Below, one piece after another: positions 35,800 through 46,019 of a DNA stretch of 64,000 nucleotides. Where the stretch lies: assembly GCF_004014715.1 (NCBI RefSeq), contig NZ_CP034835.1, positions 992,001-1,056,000 on the forward strand, read 5' to 3'. A program made the translations under genes and the position numbers. Each line of letters opens with the position of its first letter. The stretch's first letter is position 1. The stretch is from Pseudoalteromonas sp. R3. Its GTDB lineage: Bacteria > Pseudomonadota > Gammaproteobacteria > Enterobacterales > Alteromonadaceae. The notes under the pieces were generated by a model. That model was not told the origin of the DNA. It did no database searches and saw only the letters and a list, made by a program, of their open reading frames with translations.

Positions 35800-36417
35800 A
35801 TGAATGACGGTATGTTTGATCCTCTAAACGCTTTAGTCCCGATGGTTGTTGAACAAACAGCAAAAGGTGAGCGTTCGTATGACATCTATTCTCGTTTGCT
35901 CAAAGAGCGGATCATTTTCTTGACCGGTCAGGTTGAGGACCATATGGCAAACTTGATCGTTGCTCAACTGCTGTTCTTGGAATCAGAAAGCCCTGAAAAA
36001 GACATCTACCTTTATATTAACTCTCCTGGTGGCTCTGTCACCGCGGGTATGTCTATTTATGATACGATGAATTTTATCAAGCCAGACGTTAGCACTGTGT
36101 GTGTAGGGCAAGCCGCAAGTATGGGCGCATTTTTGCTATCTGGTGGCGCGAAAGGCAAGCGTTACTGTCTGCCAAATTCACGAGTGATGATCCACCAACC
36201 TCTTGGTGGCTTCCAGGGCCAGGCGTCCGATTTTGAAATTCATGCGAAAGAAATCCTGACGATCAAAGAAAAGCTTAATCGTCTGATGGCTGAGCACACG
36301 GGCCAGCCTTATGAAGTGGTTGCGAATGACACCGATCGTGACAACTTTATGAATGCAGAACAAGCCGTAGATTATGGCCTGGTTGATGCTGTTCACAGCA
36401 GCAGAAACATCAAATAA
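35800..36417 (+). CDS. clpP: ATP-dependent Clp protease proteolytic subunit
   Basis: 205 aa (E. coli 207). It is the serine peptidase that forms double seven-membered rings with ClpX or ClpA. The catalytic Ser lies in [14 protein letters not shown] (about residue 108), the catalytic His in MIHQPLGG (about 133) and the Asp near 182. [26 protein letters not shown] is conserved. AAGGAA lies about 8 nt before the ATG. clpX follows after 142 nt. Confidence 0.97.
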   Translation: MNDGMFDPLNALVPMVVEQTAKGERSYDIYSRLLKERIIFLTGQVEDHMANLIVAQLLFLESESPEKDIYLYINSPGGSVTAGMSIYDTMNFIKPDVSTVCVGQAASMGAFLLSGGAKGKRYCLPNSRVMIHQPLGGFQGQASDFEIHAKEILTIKEKLNRLMAEHTGQPYEVVANDTDRDNFMNAEQAVDYGLVDAVHSSRNIK

Positions 36418-36559
36418 TCTATTTGGGTCAGGGGCAATCTGAGATTCGTTAGATAAATGCAACTGGCCCGGCTATGCTAAAGGCAAATTTCTTTGGTATA
36501 GTTAAAATATGTATTGTGTTATCTAAATAGATAACTGACCAAATTTAAGAGGTAGCTGA

Positions 36560-37843
36560 ATGTCAGACACTCCTACAGACGGCGACAAGAATAGTAAGCT
36601 CTTATACTGCTCATTTTGTGGTAAGAGCCAACATGAAGTACGCAAGTTGATCGCTGGTCCGTCAGTGTACATTTGTGATGAATGCGTCGAACTGTGTAAC
36701 GACATCATTAGAGAAGAAATCAAGGATATAGCGCCGCAACATGATTCGTCTGATAAATTGCCGGTACCTAGAGAGATCCGAAATCACCTTGATGACTATG
36801 TAATCGGCCAGGAGCATGCCAAGAAAGTGCTGTCGGTTGCAGTGTACAACCATTACAAGCGTTTAAAAAATCAGGGTCTGAAAGGCGATGTTGAGCTGGG
36901 CAAAAGTAACATTTTGCTGATTGGTCCAACAGGTAGTGGTAAAACACTCCTTGCAGAAACACTAGCGCGTTTGCTAGACGTGCCCTTCACAATGGCTGAT
37001 GCTACCACGTTGACTGAAGCTGGCTATGTGGGTGAGGATGTTGAAAATATTATCCAGAAGCTCTTACAGAAGTGTGACTACGATGTAGAAAAAGCGCAAC
37101 GTGGTATTGTCTACATTGACGAAATTGACAAAATTTCACGTAAGTCAGATAACCCGTCAATCACACGTGATGTATCTGGTGAAGGTGTGCAACAAGCGTT
37201 GCTAAAATTAATTGAAGGCACAGTTGCATCAGTACCACCGCAAGGTGGACGTAAACATCCGCAACAAGAGTTTTTGCAAGTTGACACATCAAAAATCTTG
37301 TTTATCTGTGGTGGGGCATTTGCGGGCTTAGACAAAGTGATCGAGCAGCGCAGCCACACTAACACCGGTATCGGATTTGGTGCTCAGGTTAAATCTTCGG
37401 ACAGCGAACGTTCTTTGAGCGAAACCTTCAAAGATGTCGAGCCTGAAGACTTGGTCAAGTATGGCCTAATTCCTGAGTTCATTGGCCGTTTACCTGTCGT
37501 GGCTACTTTAGCCGAGCTGGATGAAGATGCTTTGATCCAAATCCTCAATGAACCTAAAAATGCATTAACTAAACAGTATGGTGCACTGTTCAAGATGGAA
37601 GGGGTTGAGCTTGAGTTCCGCGAAGACGCGCTTAAAGCGATTGCTCATAAAGCCATGGAAAGAAAAACCGGTGCTCGTGGGTTACGTTCCATTGTGGAAG
37701 GTGTGCTACTAGACACCATGTACGAACTACCTTCGATAGAAGATGTGAGTAAAGTTGTGGTAGACGAAACCGTCATTAAAGGTGAGTCAGACCCAATTTT
37801 AATATACGAGAATAACAATCAGGATAAAGCAGCGTCGGAGTAA
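36560..37843 (+). CDS. clpX: ATP-dependent Clp protease ATP-binding subunit ClpX
   Basis: 427 aa (E. coli 424). It is the AAA+ unfoldase that feeds ClpP. The N-terminal zinc-binding domain (YCSFCGK and ICDECVELC, residues 14-45) recognises substrates and adaptors. The AAA+ core has Walker A GPTGSGKT near 119, Walker [11 protein letters not shown] near 180 and the arginine-finger region [12 protein letters not shown] near 303. The pore loop sequence GYVGEDVE near 155 is intact. A strong terminator follows. Confidence 0.97.
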   Translation: MSDTPTDGDKNSKLLYCSFCGKSQHEVRKLIAGPSVYICDECVELCNDIIREEIKDIAPQHDSSDKLPVPREIRNHLDDYVIGQEHAKKVLSVAVYNHYKRLKNQGLKGDVELGKSNILLIGPTGSGKTLLAETLARLLDVPFTMADATTLTEAGYVGEDVENIIQKLLQKCDYDVEKAQRGIVYIDEIDKISRKSDNPSITRDVSGEGVQQALLKLIEGTVASVPPQGGRKHPQQEFLQVDTSKILFICGGAFAGLDKVIEQRSHTNTGIGFGAQVKSSDSERSLSETFKDVEPEDLVKYGLIPEFIGRLPVVATLAELDEDALIQILNEPKNALTKQYGALFKMEGVELEFREDALKAIAHKAMERKTGARGLRSIVEGVLLDTMYELPSIEDVSKVVVDETVIKGESDPILIYENNNQDKAASE

Positions 37844-37860
37844 TGGCCTCGTTTTATCGC

Positions 37861-37887
37861 AAAAGGAGCCTCGGGCTCCTTTTTTTG
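37861..37887 (+). terminator. Intrinsic terminator after clpX
   Basis: AAAAGGAGCC and GGCTCCTTTT form a 10-bp stem with loop TCG, followed by TTTT. It lies 18 nt past the clpX stop. Confidence 0.9.
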
Positions 37888-37917
37888 TCTACAGTTTGGT
37901 AGTACCAGTAATCTATA

Positions 37918-38079
37918 ATACCAATTTCACTTAATACCTGTTCAATTTGACGGAGCAAATATGACGCTACCAGCGTTAAAAATTTCTCATTTAGAACAAC
38001 TAAATAGCAAAATTTTTGCCTTGTTATCGAGCCTGTTTTCTCGCCTCAAAATAGAACACTTAATTAAGCAAATTGGTAT
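37918..38079. mobile_element. MITE-like element between clpX and lon
   Basis: About 162 bp bounded by imperfect inverted ends: ATACCAATTTCACTTAAT on the left, and on the right the reverse complement of ATACCAATTTGCTTAAT (one-base indel). The left 17 bp recur, inverted, at 23981-23997. No transposase is encoded. The size, paired ends and a second copy of one end fit a miniature inverted-repeat element mobilised in trans. Target-site duplication cannot be settled from one copy. Confidence 0.6.
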
Positions 38080-38092
38080 AAACTCAAACTAG
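37961..38092 (+). CDS. Possible 43-aa small protein inside the MITE-like element
   Basis: ATG at 37961 with GGAG 5 nt upstream opens a 43-codon frame (MTLPALKISHLEQLNSKIF...) ending just beyond the right inverted repeat. The peptide is amphipathic and unlike anything I recognise. A good ribosome-binding site makes translation conceivable, but it may simply be the repeat's composition. Confidence 0.25.
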   Translation: MTLPALKISHLEQLNSKIFALLSSLFSRLKIEHLIKQIGINSN

Positions 38093-38117
38093 AAATCGAT
38101 ACGGGTTGGTAGATAGG

Positions 38118-38145
38118 TTGAACTTTTTGAAGACAACCCCCATAT
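38118..38145 (+). promoter_or_regulatory. Sigma-32 heat-shock promoter of lon
   Basis: TTGAAC at 38118-38123 and CCCCATAT at 38138-38145 are 14 bp apart, close to the sigma-32 consensus CTTGAA / CCCCAT-T with its usual spacing. It lies about 45 nt upstream of the lon start and immediately after the MITE-like element. Confidence 0.8.
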
Positions 38146-38188
38146 ACCACCCTAATCCTTGAAATTAATGAAGTGCGAAGAGAATATA

Positions 38189-40552
38189 ATGACGCTTGAG
38201 AGAATGGATCGAGTCGAGATACCCGTATTGGCACTGCGTGATGTGGTCGTATACCCTCATATGGTGATCCCGCTATTTGTAGGCAGAGAAAAATCAATAA
38301 AATGCCTCGAAGCCGCGATGGAAAATGACAAGCAAATTTTTTTAGTGGCACAAAAAGAGGCATCTATTGATGATCCCGACACTGATGATATTTATCAGGT
38401 CGGTACTGTCGCCACTGTCTTGCAATTACTAAAGCTGCCTGACGGTACTGTCAAAGTACTGGTAGAAGGTACTCAGCGAGCGAAAATTGAAAAGTTTCTG
38501 GTAACCGACGACTACTTTTTAGCAGAAGCACAGTTTATTGCCTCTGAAAACATCGAAGGCCCGGAGCAGGATATCTTTATTCGCAGTGCCATTAGTCAGT
38601 TTGAAGGGTATGTAAAACTCAACAAGAAGATCCCGCCAGAAGTACTGACTTCCGTTTCCGGCATTGATGAAACGGCACGTCTTGCTGATACTATGGCGGC
38701 CCACATGCCAATAAAAGTGCCAGAAAAACAAAAAGTATTGGAACTTTACAATGTCACTGACCGCCTAGAGTATCTGATGGCACTAATGGAAGGTGAGATT
38801 GACCTGCTTCAGGTTGAGAAGAAAATCCGTTCGCGCGTTAAAAAGCAAATGGAAAAGTCTCAACGTGAGTATTATCTCAATGAACAAATGAAAGCCATCC
38901 AGAAAGAGCTGGGTGAGCTCGATGATGTGCCAGACGAGTTTGAAGCATTGAAAAAACGCATTGCTGAAGCTCAGATGCCCAAAGAAGCGGAAGAAAAAGC
39001 GACCTCGGAGCTGAACAAGCTTAAGATGATGTCGCCCATGTCTGCTGAGGCGACTGTGGTACGCTCCTATATTGACACTTTGATAGGTGTGCCGTGGAAA
39101 AAGCGCTCTAAGGTCAAAAAAGATCTTGCGAATGCGCAAAAAATCCTCGACGCCGACCATTATGGACTTGAGAAAGTTAAAGAGCGAATTATCGAATATT
39201 TGGCGGTTCAACAGCGCACCAACAAGCTGAAAGGGCCCATTTTGTGTTTGGTCGGTCCGCCAGGGGTAGGTAAAACCAGCTTGGGACAATCGATTGCTCG
39301 TTCAACGGGACGTAAATATGTACGCATGGCATTGGGTGGCGTGCGAGATGAGGCTGAGATCCGTGGTCACAGACGTACTTACATCGGTTCAATGCCAGGT
39401 AAGCTCATCCAGAGCATGACCAAAGTGGGTGTAAAGAATCCGCTGTTCTTGCTAGACGAAATCGACAAAATGTCTTCTGACATGCGAGGCGACCCTGCTT
39501 CAGCGCTACTCGAAGTGCTGGATCCAGAACAAAACAGTAGCTTTGCCGATCATTATCTCGAAGTAGAGTACGATTTGTCTGATGTAATGTTTGTGGCGAC
39601 CTCCAACAGCTTCAACATTCCAGGTCCTTTACTTGACAGGATGGAGGTGATCCGCCTTTCTGGCTATACCGAAGATGAAAAGCTCAACATCTCTAAGCAG
39701 CACCTTATCCCGAAACAAATTAAACGTAATGGGTTGAAGGAACACGAAATTGAGATTGAAGATAGTGCCATTATTGATACTATCCGCTACTACACGCGTG
39801 AAGCAGGCGTACGTAACCTAGAGCGTGAAATGTCCAAACTATGCCGTAAAGCGGTTAAGAGTATTCTGCTAAGTAAGTCTAAGGACAAAGTGGTGATCAA
39901 TGCCGACAATCTGGAGAGCTATCTGGGTGTTCAGCGCTTTGATTACGGTAAGGCAGAAGATGGCGACCGCGTTGGTTTAGTGACTGGTTTGGCGTGGACA
40001 GAAGTGGGTGGTGATTTACTGACAATCGAGTGTGCGGCGGTACCTGGTAAAGGTAAGCTTGCTTACACGGGCTCTTTGGGCGATGTAATGCAAGAGTCGA
40101 TTCAGGCTGCAACGACGGTGGTACGTAATCGCGCTGAAAAGCTCAGAATTAATGATGATTTTTACGAGAAGCGTGATATCCATGTGCATGTGCCAGAAGG
40201 GGCGACGCCCAAAGATGGCCCCAGTGCCGGTATCGCCATGGTGACAGCCCTGGTCTCAAGCCTCACAGGCAACCCCGTACGTAGCGATGTGGCTATGACC
40301 GGGGAAATCACGTTACGTGGTGAAGTTTTACCAATCGGTGGATTAAAAGAAAAACTGTTAGCTGCACATCGAGGTGGCATCAAAACTGTTGTTATCCCTA
40401 AAAAGAACGAGCGCGACCTCAAAGAGATCCCGCAAAATGTTCTGGAAGGTCTTGAAATTCATCCGGTGAGCTGGATTGATGACGTTTTATCGCTGGCACT
40501 TGCTCATCCGGTAGACAGTTTTACCATTGAGTCGCAAAAGTCGGCCGAGTAA
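38189..40552 (+). CDS. lon: Lon protease, ATP-dependent
   Basis: 787 aa (E. coli 784). It degrades misfolded and regulatory proteins. It has the N-terminal substrate-binding domain, then the AAA+ module with Walker [10 protein letters not shown] near residue 353 and Walker [10 protein letters not shown] near 420. The C-terminal protease domain has the Ser-Lys dyad: Ser in [13 protein letters not shown] near 677 and Lys in [14 protein letters not shown] near 720. I start at 38189 (MTLERMDR) because it aligns with E. coli MNPERSER and has AGAG 6 nt upstream; in-frame codons at 38159 and 38168 lie just downstream of the heat-shock promoter and lack ribosome-binding sites. Confidence 0.97.
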   Translation: MTLERMDRVEIPVLALRDVVVYPHMVIPLFVGREKSIKCLEAAMENDKQIFLVAQKEASIDDPDTDDIYQVGTVATVLQLLKLPDGTVKVLVEGTQRAKIEKFLVTDDYFLAEAQFIASENIEGPEQDIFIRSAISQFEGYVKLNKKIPPEVLTSVSGIDETARLADTMAAHMPIKVPEKQKVLELYNVTDRLEYLMALMEGEIDLLQVEKKIRSRVKKQMEKSQREYYLNEQMKAIQKELGELDDVPDEFEALKKRIAEAQMPKEAEEKATSELNKLKMMSPMSAEATVVRSYIDTLIGVPWKKRSKVKKDLANAQKILDADHYGLEKVKERIIEYLAVQQRTNKLKGPILCLVGPPGVGKTSLGQSIARSTGRKYVRMALGGVRDEAEIRGHRRTYIGSMPGKLIQSMTKVGVKNPLFLLDEIDKMSSDMRGDPASALLEVLDPEQNSSFADHYLEVEYDLSDVMFVATSNSFNIPGPLLDRMEVIRLSGYTEDEKLNISKQHLIPKQIKRNGLKEHEIEIEDSAIIDTIRYYTREAGVRNLEREMSKLCRKAVKSILLSKSKDKVVINADNLESYLGVQRFDYGKAEDGDRVGLVTGLAWTEVGGDLLTIECAAVPGKGKLAYTGSLGDVMQESIQAATTVVRNRAEKLRINDDFYEKRDIHVHVPEGATPKDGPSAGIAMVTALVSSLTGNPVRSDVAMTGEITLRGEVLPIGGLKEKLLAAHRGGIKTVVIPKKNERDLKEIPQNVLEGLEIHPVSWIDDVLSLALAHPVDSFTIESQKSAE

Positions 40553-40778
40553 AGCAGAAAAAGTACATAAAAGTGCGTAAAAAGGGTTTTCAAATCTAAA
40601 TGGTATGCTAACTTAAGCACTGTATTTAGCCTGGTAGCTCACAAACCCCCGTAGTTACTAGGCTTTGAGACATTAGATGAAATAGAGAGTCGTCAGATCT
40701 CTCTGAGTTAACTACAAAAGTGATGTTAGTGGTAAGCCCTCATCGCTCTTGATAATAACAATGTAAGAGGATGATATT

Positions 40779-41051
40779 GTGAATAAATCTCAATTAATCG
40801 ATCAAATCGCAGCTGATGCTGATATTTCTAAAGCGGCTGCTGGTCGTGCTCTGGATTCATTCATTGAGTCAGTAACTGGTGCGCTAAAAGATGGTGACTC
40901 AGTTGCCCTAGTTGGTTTTGGTACTTTCTCAGTACGCGAGCGTGCAGCACGTACTGGTCGTAACCCACAAACTGGCGCCGCAATCGAAATCGCTGCAGCT
41001 AACATCCCTTCTTTCAAAGCCGGTAAAGCTCTGAAAGACGCGGTAAACTAA
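40779..41051 (+). CDS. hupB: DNA-binding protein HU-beta
   Basis: 90 aa, nucleoid protein that bends DNA. It has the complete HU/IHF fold with [21 protein letters not shown] forming the DNA-grasping arms near residues 46-66. The start is GTG, as in E. coli hupB, with AGAGGA 7 nt upstream. It follows lon after 226 nt, the conserved order. A hairpin (AGCCTGGTA/TACTAGGCT) lies in the gap, and a strong terminator follows the gene. Confidence 0.97.
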   Translation: MNKSQLIDQIAADADISKAAAGRALDSFIESVTGALKDGDSVALVGFGTFSVRERAARTGRNPQTGAAIEIAAANIPSFKAGKALKDAVN

Positions 41052-41121
41052 GCAGATTCAGCTCAATCTGTCGAACTACCTATGTTAAGATAGTGTAATT
41101 AGACGAGATAAGCTTCAAGAT

Positions 41122-41153
41122 AAAAAGCGTATCTGCTAAGATACGCTTTTTTT
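41122..41153 (+). terminator. Intrinsic terminator after hupB
   Basis: AAAAAGCGTATC and GATACGCTTTTT form a 12-bp stem with a 6-nt loop, ending in a run of seven T. Confidence 0.92.
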
Positions 41154-41386
41154 ATACCATCTGGATGATGCCGCAATTGGCTTGCTCCATTGTGGACTGA
41201 GCTAATCATACTGAAGTGTAAGTGGCTTGCCGACAGGTCGCGTGAATATGCTTGCAATCGCAGCACTTATCCATATAAATAGGTACAGAGACAAGACAGG
41301 TGCTGATGTGCCATGCACAACAGACCTGGATATGCGATAAACCCAAAGTACTGAACATGCTTTGACTTAGATAAGAGATAGAATAA

Positions 41387-43300
41387 ATGCTAGAAAAGAT
41401 TAGAGAGGGCTCACAAGGCCTGGCAGCCAAAATTATTCTTGGTGTAGTGATCTTGTCTTTTGCGTTGGCAGGGATCGGTGGTTACCTAGGTCAAACCACA
41501 GAGCAGGCCGTAGCAGAAGTCAATGGGGTAAAGATCACACAAATGGAATTCTCACGCGCCTTTGAAAATGAACGTGCACGTCTGGAGCGTCAGTTTGGTG
41601 AGTATTTTACGCAAATCTCTGCTGATCCAGCATACATGGCTCAGGTCCGCAGTGGGGTCGTTGACCGTCTGGTACAACAAGAATTACAAAACCAGTTAGC
41701 GATAGAGCTGGGACTCAGAGTGAGCGATGATCAAGTAAAGCAGGCAATTTTTGAGCTGCCTTACTTCCAGCTTGGTGGTGAGTTCAGTAACGACAGATAT
41801 CTACAGCTGATCCGTCAGATGAACTTCCAACCGGATACATTCCGCGAATACATGCGTGAAGAAATGACCCGCAATCAATTGGTTTCTGCCGTGGCTGGTT
41901 CCGATTTTGTGCTGGATAACGAGCTTAAGCACACTTTGGCATTGCAACAGCAGACCCGTGACATTGACTACATGACGCTGAGCAAAGATACAGTGAAGCA
42001 AGACGTGGTAGTTACTGAAGAAGAGATTTCAGACTACTATCAGCTGAATCAAGAGCAATTCCAGGCTCCTGAGCAGATTGCATTGCAGTATCTTGAACTG
42101 AAATCAGACGATATTACATTGGAAAAGCCGATCTCTGACGAAGAGGTACGTGCTTACTATGAAGAAAACCAGGCGCAGTACCTGGAAGAAGAGCGTCGTC
42201 GTGTGGCGCACATTCTGATTGAAAATGCAGAAGACGCAGATGCGGCGAAACAAAAAGCGGAATCTCTTTACCAGCAGTTGCAAGGTGGAAAAGACTTTGC
42301 TGAGCTTGCATCTACCGAGTCCGATGACATTGCGTCTGCGGAAGTGGGCGGTGATCTGGATTGGATCGAGCGCGACATGATGGAGCCTGAGTTTGAAGAG
42401 GCTGCATTTGCACTGGCAAACGTCGGTGATATTTCTCCGGTAGTTGAAACTGAATTTGGTTTCCATATCATTAAGCTGACGGACCTTCAGGCTCAGCAGT
42501 CTAAAGCATTCGAAGATGTTGCAGCAGACTTAAGAGCGGAGTTGGAAAGCACTGCGAAGGCAAATGCGTTTTATGAAAAACAATCTCAAATTGCTGAGGT
42601 AGCCTTTGAAGTGGCCGATTCTCTTGAAGATGCAGCAGCTGTGGCTGACATTGAACTTAAAAGCACTGAGCTGGTATCGCGCATGGCGTTGCCTGCACCG
42701 CTTAACGACCCGACAATTGCTAATGCCATTTTTACTCCGGAATTGATTGAAGACCGAGTAAATTCAGAAGTATTAGAAGCGGGTAATGAGCACATCGTTG
42801 TGGTGCGTGTACTAGAGCACAAGCCTGCAACAGTTAAACCACTGGAAGATGTGACTGCACAGATCAAAACGCGTCTTGAGAATGAAAAGGCTTCTGAGCT
42901 TATTAAAGAGAAAGCGAAAACTTTATTTGCACAACTTGAAGGCGGCAAAGCACTGAGCGATATCGCAGCAGCAGAGTCTGCTGAGGTTAAAAGTGAAGCT
43001 GCGCTGAAGAGACAAAGCTTTGCGGTTGCTCCTGAGATTGTCCAGCAGGCGTTTAAACTGGCTCACCCAGAGAGTGATAAGACACTACCTGCTTTAGTTG
43101 AGCTAAATAGCGGTGACGCAGCACTGTTAGTATTGAAAGGTGTAACTACCACGGCAGTAACAGGTGAGGTTGAGCCACAACAGAAACAGAACATCACTAT
43201 GTCAGTCGTGAATAAGAACTTCCTGGCATTATTGAATGCGCTGGAGTCTGACGCTGATGTGGTGCGTCCGACGCTTCAGTTCAGCGACGAAGTTCAGTAA
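41387..43300 (+). CDS. ppiD: Periplasmic folding chaperone PpiD
   Basis: 637 aa (E. coli 623). It is anchored to the inner membrane by one N-terminal helix (residues 16-34, IILGVVILSFALAGIGGYL) and helps proteins emerging from SecYEG to fold. A SurA-like N domain follows, then a parvulin domain at about 260-360 (RRVAHILIENA, DFAELASTESDD, GGDLDWIERDMMEPEFEEAAF, FGFHIIKL). The C-terminal part is an Ala/Glu-rich second chaperone region. It follows hupB as in E. coli. The 233-bp upstream gap shows nothing else I can name. Confidence 0.95.
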   Translation: MLEKIREGSQGLAAKIILGVVILSFALAGIGGYLGQTTEQAVAEVNGVKITQMEFSRAFENERARLERQFGEYFTQISADPAYMAQVRSGVVDRLVQQELQNQLAIELGLRVSDDQVKQAIFELPYFQLGGEFSNDRYLQLIRQMNFQPDTFREYMREEMTRNQLVSAVAGSDFVLDNELKHTLALQQQTRDIDYMTLSKDTVKQDVVVTEEEISDYYQLNQEQFQAPEQIALQYLELKSDDITLEKPISDEEVRAYYEENQAQYLEEERRRVAHILIENAEDADAAKQKAESLYQQLQGGKDFAELASTESDDIASAEVGGDLDWIERDMMEPEFEEAAFALANVGDISPVVETEFGFHIIKLTDLQAQQSKAFEDVAADLRAELESTAKANAFYEKQSQIAEVAFEVADSLEDAAAVADIELKSTELVSRMALPAPLNDPTIANAIFTPELIEDRVNSEVLEAGNEHIVVVRVLEHKPATVKPLEDVTAQIKTRLENEKASELIKEKAKTLFAQLEGGKALSDIAAAESAEVKSEAALKRQSFAVAPEIVQQAFKLAHPESDKTLPALVELNSGDAALLVLKGVTTTAVTGEVEPQQKQNITMSVVNKNFLALLNALESDADVVRPTLQFSDEVQ

Positions 43301-43315
43301 TTCACTGTATTGAAT

Positions 43316-43346
43316 AAAAAACGCCGGTATTGTCCGGCGTTTTTTT
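43316..43346. terminator. Bidirectional terminator between ppiD and sapF
   Basis: AAAAACGCCGG and CCGGCGTTTTT form a strong stem with a 6-nt loop. T-runs follow on both strands, so it can end both convergent transcripts. Confidence 0.9.
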
Positions 43347-43372
43347 ATGTCTGGATAATGCGTTAGTTGGTA

Positions 43373-44134
43373 TTATACTGCCAGAAGCTTCTGCATAACT
43401 TTAGATTTGGGCGCGCGAAAAATAGACTCGCTCTGGCCATACTCAACGCTTTTACCTCGGCTCAGGACGAGTAGTTTGTCACTCATATGGCGCACCAGAC
43501 TCAGGTGGTGGGTAATCAAAATGTAGCTGAGCCCGGAATCACGTTGTAATTGTAGCAGCAGGTTCACAGTCTGAGCACGTACTGAAGGGTCGAGCGATGA
43601 CAGTGCTTCATCCAGTACCACGACTTTAGGGTCCAGGATTAATGCCCGGGCGAGTGCGACCCGCTGTAATTGTCCGCCACTGAACATATGTGGGTAATAA
43701 TCATAGTGCTCAGAGAGCAACCCGACTCGAGATAGTGTGGCAACTATTTTTTTGTCACGCTGGTGTTTGGTGAGCTGCGTGTTTAATCTCAGACAGTCGT
43801 CCAGCATATCGCCAATGGTCAGACCCGGGTTAAGCGAGCGAGTGGGGTCCTGAAAGATAAGACGAATATGACGACAATCATGATTTTGATGGCCATTGTC
43901 TTCAATCATTTCACCGTTGAGCAAGATCTGCCCTGAGTCTGCGTGTTCGGCACCTGCCAGAACGCGGGCCAGAGTGCTTTTTCCAGACCCTGTTTCGCCA
44001 ATCACAGCCAGTGTTTCACCGGGGGCAACTGCGAAGGAAACGTCTTTAAGCACTTTGACGCGCTTTCTTCGGAACAGACCTGCGCGCGTGTTAAAAGTCT
44101 TATTCAGTGATTGCACTTTTAACACGGGTTGCAT
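43373..44134 (-). CDS. sapF: Peptide ABC transporter ATP-binding protein SapF
   Basis: 253 aa (E. coli 268). It is one of two ATPases of the Sap peptide transporter. Walker A GETGSGKSTLARVLAG lies near residue 42, the ABC signature SGGQLQRVALARAL near 152, Walker B VVVLDEALSSLDP near 172, and the switch His in LITHHLSLVRHM near 208. It overlaps sapD by 16 nt and is the last gene of pspF-sapABCDF. Confidence 0.93.
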   Translation of the reverse strand: MQPVLKVQSLNKTFNTRAGLFRRKRVKVLKDVSFAVAPGETLAVIGETGSGKSTLARVLAGAEHADSGQILLNGEMIEDNGHQNHDCRHIRLIFQDPTRSLNPGLTIGDMLDDCLRLNTQLTKHQRDKKIVATLSRVGLLSEHYDYYPHMFSGGQLQRVALARALILDPKVVVLDEALSSLDPSVRAQTVNLLLQLQRDSGLSYILITHHLSLVRHMSDKLLVLSRGKSVEYGQSESIFRAPKSKVMQKLLAV

Positions 44135-45126
44135 TTTTTCTTCTCCTGAAGCAACGGAAAGTGGCAGGCATAGGCATGGCCGTGCGACTTAACCTGATCC
44201 GGTGTAACGACACACTCACGCTGTGCTTGCGGGCAACGAGGGCCCAGCCGGCAACCTATTGGTAAGTGCTGTAACGGTGGTATTGTGCCTTTAAGTGCAA
44301 AGAATGATGCTTTGTGGCCAATTCCGTGAGCATAGTCAGGCAGTGATTTCACCAGTGCTTGTGTATAGGGATGGTAAGGGTGGCAAAACACTTTCGTTGT
44401 GGGTCCCGCTTCGACCATCTGGCCACAATAGAGCACATGCATAGCATGAGACCAGTCGGCGATTTCTTCCAGCTCATGAGTGATCATCAAAATTGACATA
44501 TTTTTAAGCTGGTTGAGGCTTTTCAATAAACGGAAAACCTGCGCCCGGGTCGTGGTTTCGAGTGCTGTAGTCGGCTCGTCTGCAATTAACAGTTTGGGAC
44601 TTCTTGCAATGGCCATGGCAATCATCACCTTCTGGCAGACACCTTCTGAAAGCTCATGAGGGTAGCTGCTCGACACGCGACGGTGATCCCGGATCCCGAC
44701 TTTGTGCAGTAAGGCTTTTACTTTTTCTTTGCGCTCATTGCGGCGACTAAAAAAGCCGCCTTTAAAACAGCTATCGGGCAGTGACTCTGCCACTTGCTCA
44801 AAAATCTTGGCGGTCGGGTCCAGACTCCGGCTTGGCTCCTGATAGATCATGGCAATATCCCGGCTCACCAGCTTACGGCGTTTTTCCGGGCTCAAGCGCA
44901 TCAGATCTACCCCCTGCCAGTGCATGCGGTCAGCGGTAACGCGCCAGCGGTTGTTTAAAACCCCAACGATGGCTTTTGCTATCAAGCTTTTGCCAGACCC
45001 GGATTCACCCACCAGGGCATGCACCTCACCCTCCTTAAGACTTAGGCTAACCCGGTCTACAGCGCGGATCACGCCATTGTCAGTGGGTAATTCGATGGTG
45101 AGGTTTTTGATATCAAGTAATTGCAT
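44119..45126 (-). CDS. sapD: Peptide ABC transporter ATP-binding protein SapD
   Basis: 335 aa (E. coli 330). Walker A GESGSGKSLIAKA lies near residue 41. The signature is atypical (LSEGVCQKVMIAMAIA instead of LSGGQ...R), as in enterobacterial SapD, and is followed by LLIADEPTTALETTT. A C-terminal oligopeptide-type Cys motif is present (CRLGPRCPQAQREC near 300). E. coli SapD also supports Trk potassium uptake; whether it does so here is unknown. It overlaps sapC by one base. Confidence 0.93.
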   Translation of the reverse strand: MQLLDIKNLTIELPTDNGVIRAVDRVSLSLKEGEVHALVGESGSGKSLIAKAIVGVLNNRWRVTADRMHWQGVDLMRLSPEKRRKLVSRDIAMIYQEPSRSLDPTAKIFEQVAESLPDSCFKGGFFSRRNERKEKVKALLHKVGIRDHRRVSSSYPHELSEGVCQKVMIAMAIARSPKLLIADEPTTALETTTRAQVFRLLKSLNQLKNMSILMITHELEEIADWSHAMHVLYCGQMVEAGPTTKVFCHPYHPYTQALVKSLPDYAHGIGHKASFFALKGTIPPLQHLPIGCRLGPRCPQAQRECVVTPDQVKSHGHAYACHFPLLQEKKKCNPC

Positions 45127-46019
45127 TAATCTGCCTTTCTCGCCTGCAATGCGTCGCGTAGCCCGTCACCGACAAGGTTAGTCGCAAGCACGGATAAAAA
45201 CAACAGCGCGCCGGGCAGGCCCACGGTCCATGGAGCCAGATAGATCAACCCCAGGTTTTCCGCCAACATCGCTCCCCATTCAGTGGTGGGGGGTTGAGCA
45301 CCGAGTTTTAAAAAGCCCAGGGCCGCGATATCCAGAATGGCAGTCGACAGAGCTAAGGTGAAAATAACCACGATATGTTCATAGATATTGGGTAGTACAC
45401 CACGCATAATTAATTGCCAGCGGCTTGCACCATCCAGTCTGAACGCGCTGATATAATCCTTATTAAGCTCTTCAACCACCAGGTTTCGGATAGAATGAAT
45501 ATACTGAGGGAGCAACGCGAAGATAATCGCCCATACAGTGTTAAACAGACCAGGACCTAAAATGGCGATAATGATAATGGCCAGTAGCAGCGACGGGATG
45601 GCCAGGGTAATATCCAGTAGGTGGTTGAGCAAGCTAGACTTAAAACCCTGACTACACCCAGCTAACGTGCCCAGCACTACCCCCATCAGAGTGGTTAACA
45701 GTGCCGCGACGATTGACAAGCCAAAGGTGTAAGTGGCACCTCGCATCAGGCGAGACAAAACGTCACGTCCCAAATCATCTGTACCCAGAATAAAGTTAAC
45801 ATTCCCCTCATCGTGCCAGGAAGGGGGAAGCAATAAGGCATCGGCATGCTGCTGATCGATACCATAAGGGGCTAACAAAGGAGCCAACAGGGCGAGCAGC
45901 GTCAACGCAATAAATAGCCACAGCCCAACCAATGCCGGGTGGTTCGCTTTAAACTTACGCCACAGCCGGGATAATGGAGAGCGGTTAGACTCTTCTGTAA
46001 AGAGGTTAAACTTTGCCAT
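45126..46019 (-). CDS. sapC: Peptide ABC transporter permease SapC
   Basis: 297 aa (E. coli 296). It is an inner-membrane permease of the DppC/OppC type with six helices. The N-terminus has the usual basic segment FRRKFKANHPALVGL-like (SRLWRKFKANHPALVGLWLF), GTDDLGRDVLSRLMRG lies near residue 85, and the ATPase-contacting EAA-like loop near 190 (EELNKDYISAFRLDGAS). It overlaps sapB by 14 nt. Confidence 0.93.
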   Translation of the reverse strand: MAKFNLFTEESNRSPLSRLWRKFKANHPALVGLWLFIALTLLALLAPLLAPYGIDQQHADALLLPPSWHDEGNVNFILGTDDLGRDVLSRLMRGATYTFGLSIVAALLTTLMGVVLGTLAGCSQGFKSSLLNHLLDITLAIPSLLLAIIIIAILGPGLFNTVWAIIFALLPQYIHSIRNLVVEELNKDYISAFRLDGASRWQLIMRGVLPNIYEHIVVIFTLALSTAILDIAALGFLKLGAQPPTTEWGAMLAENLGLIYLAPWTVGLPGALLFLSVLATNLVGDGLRDALQARKAD

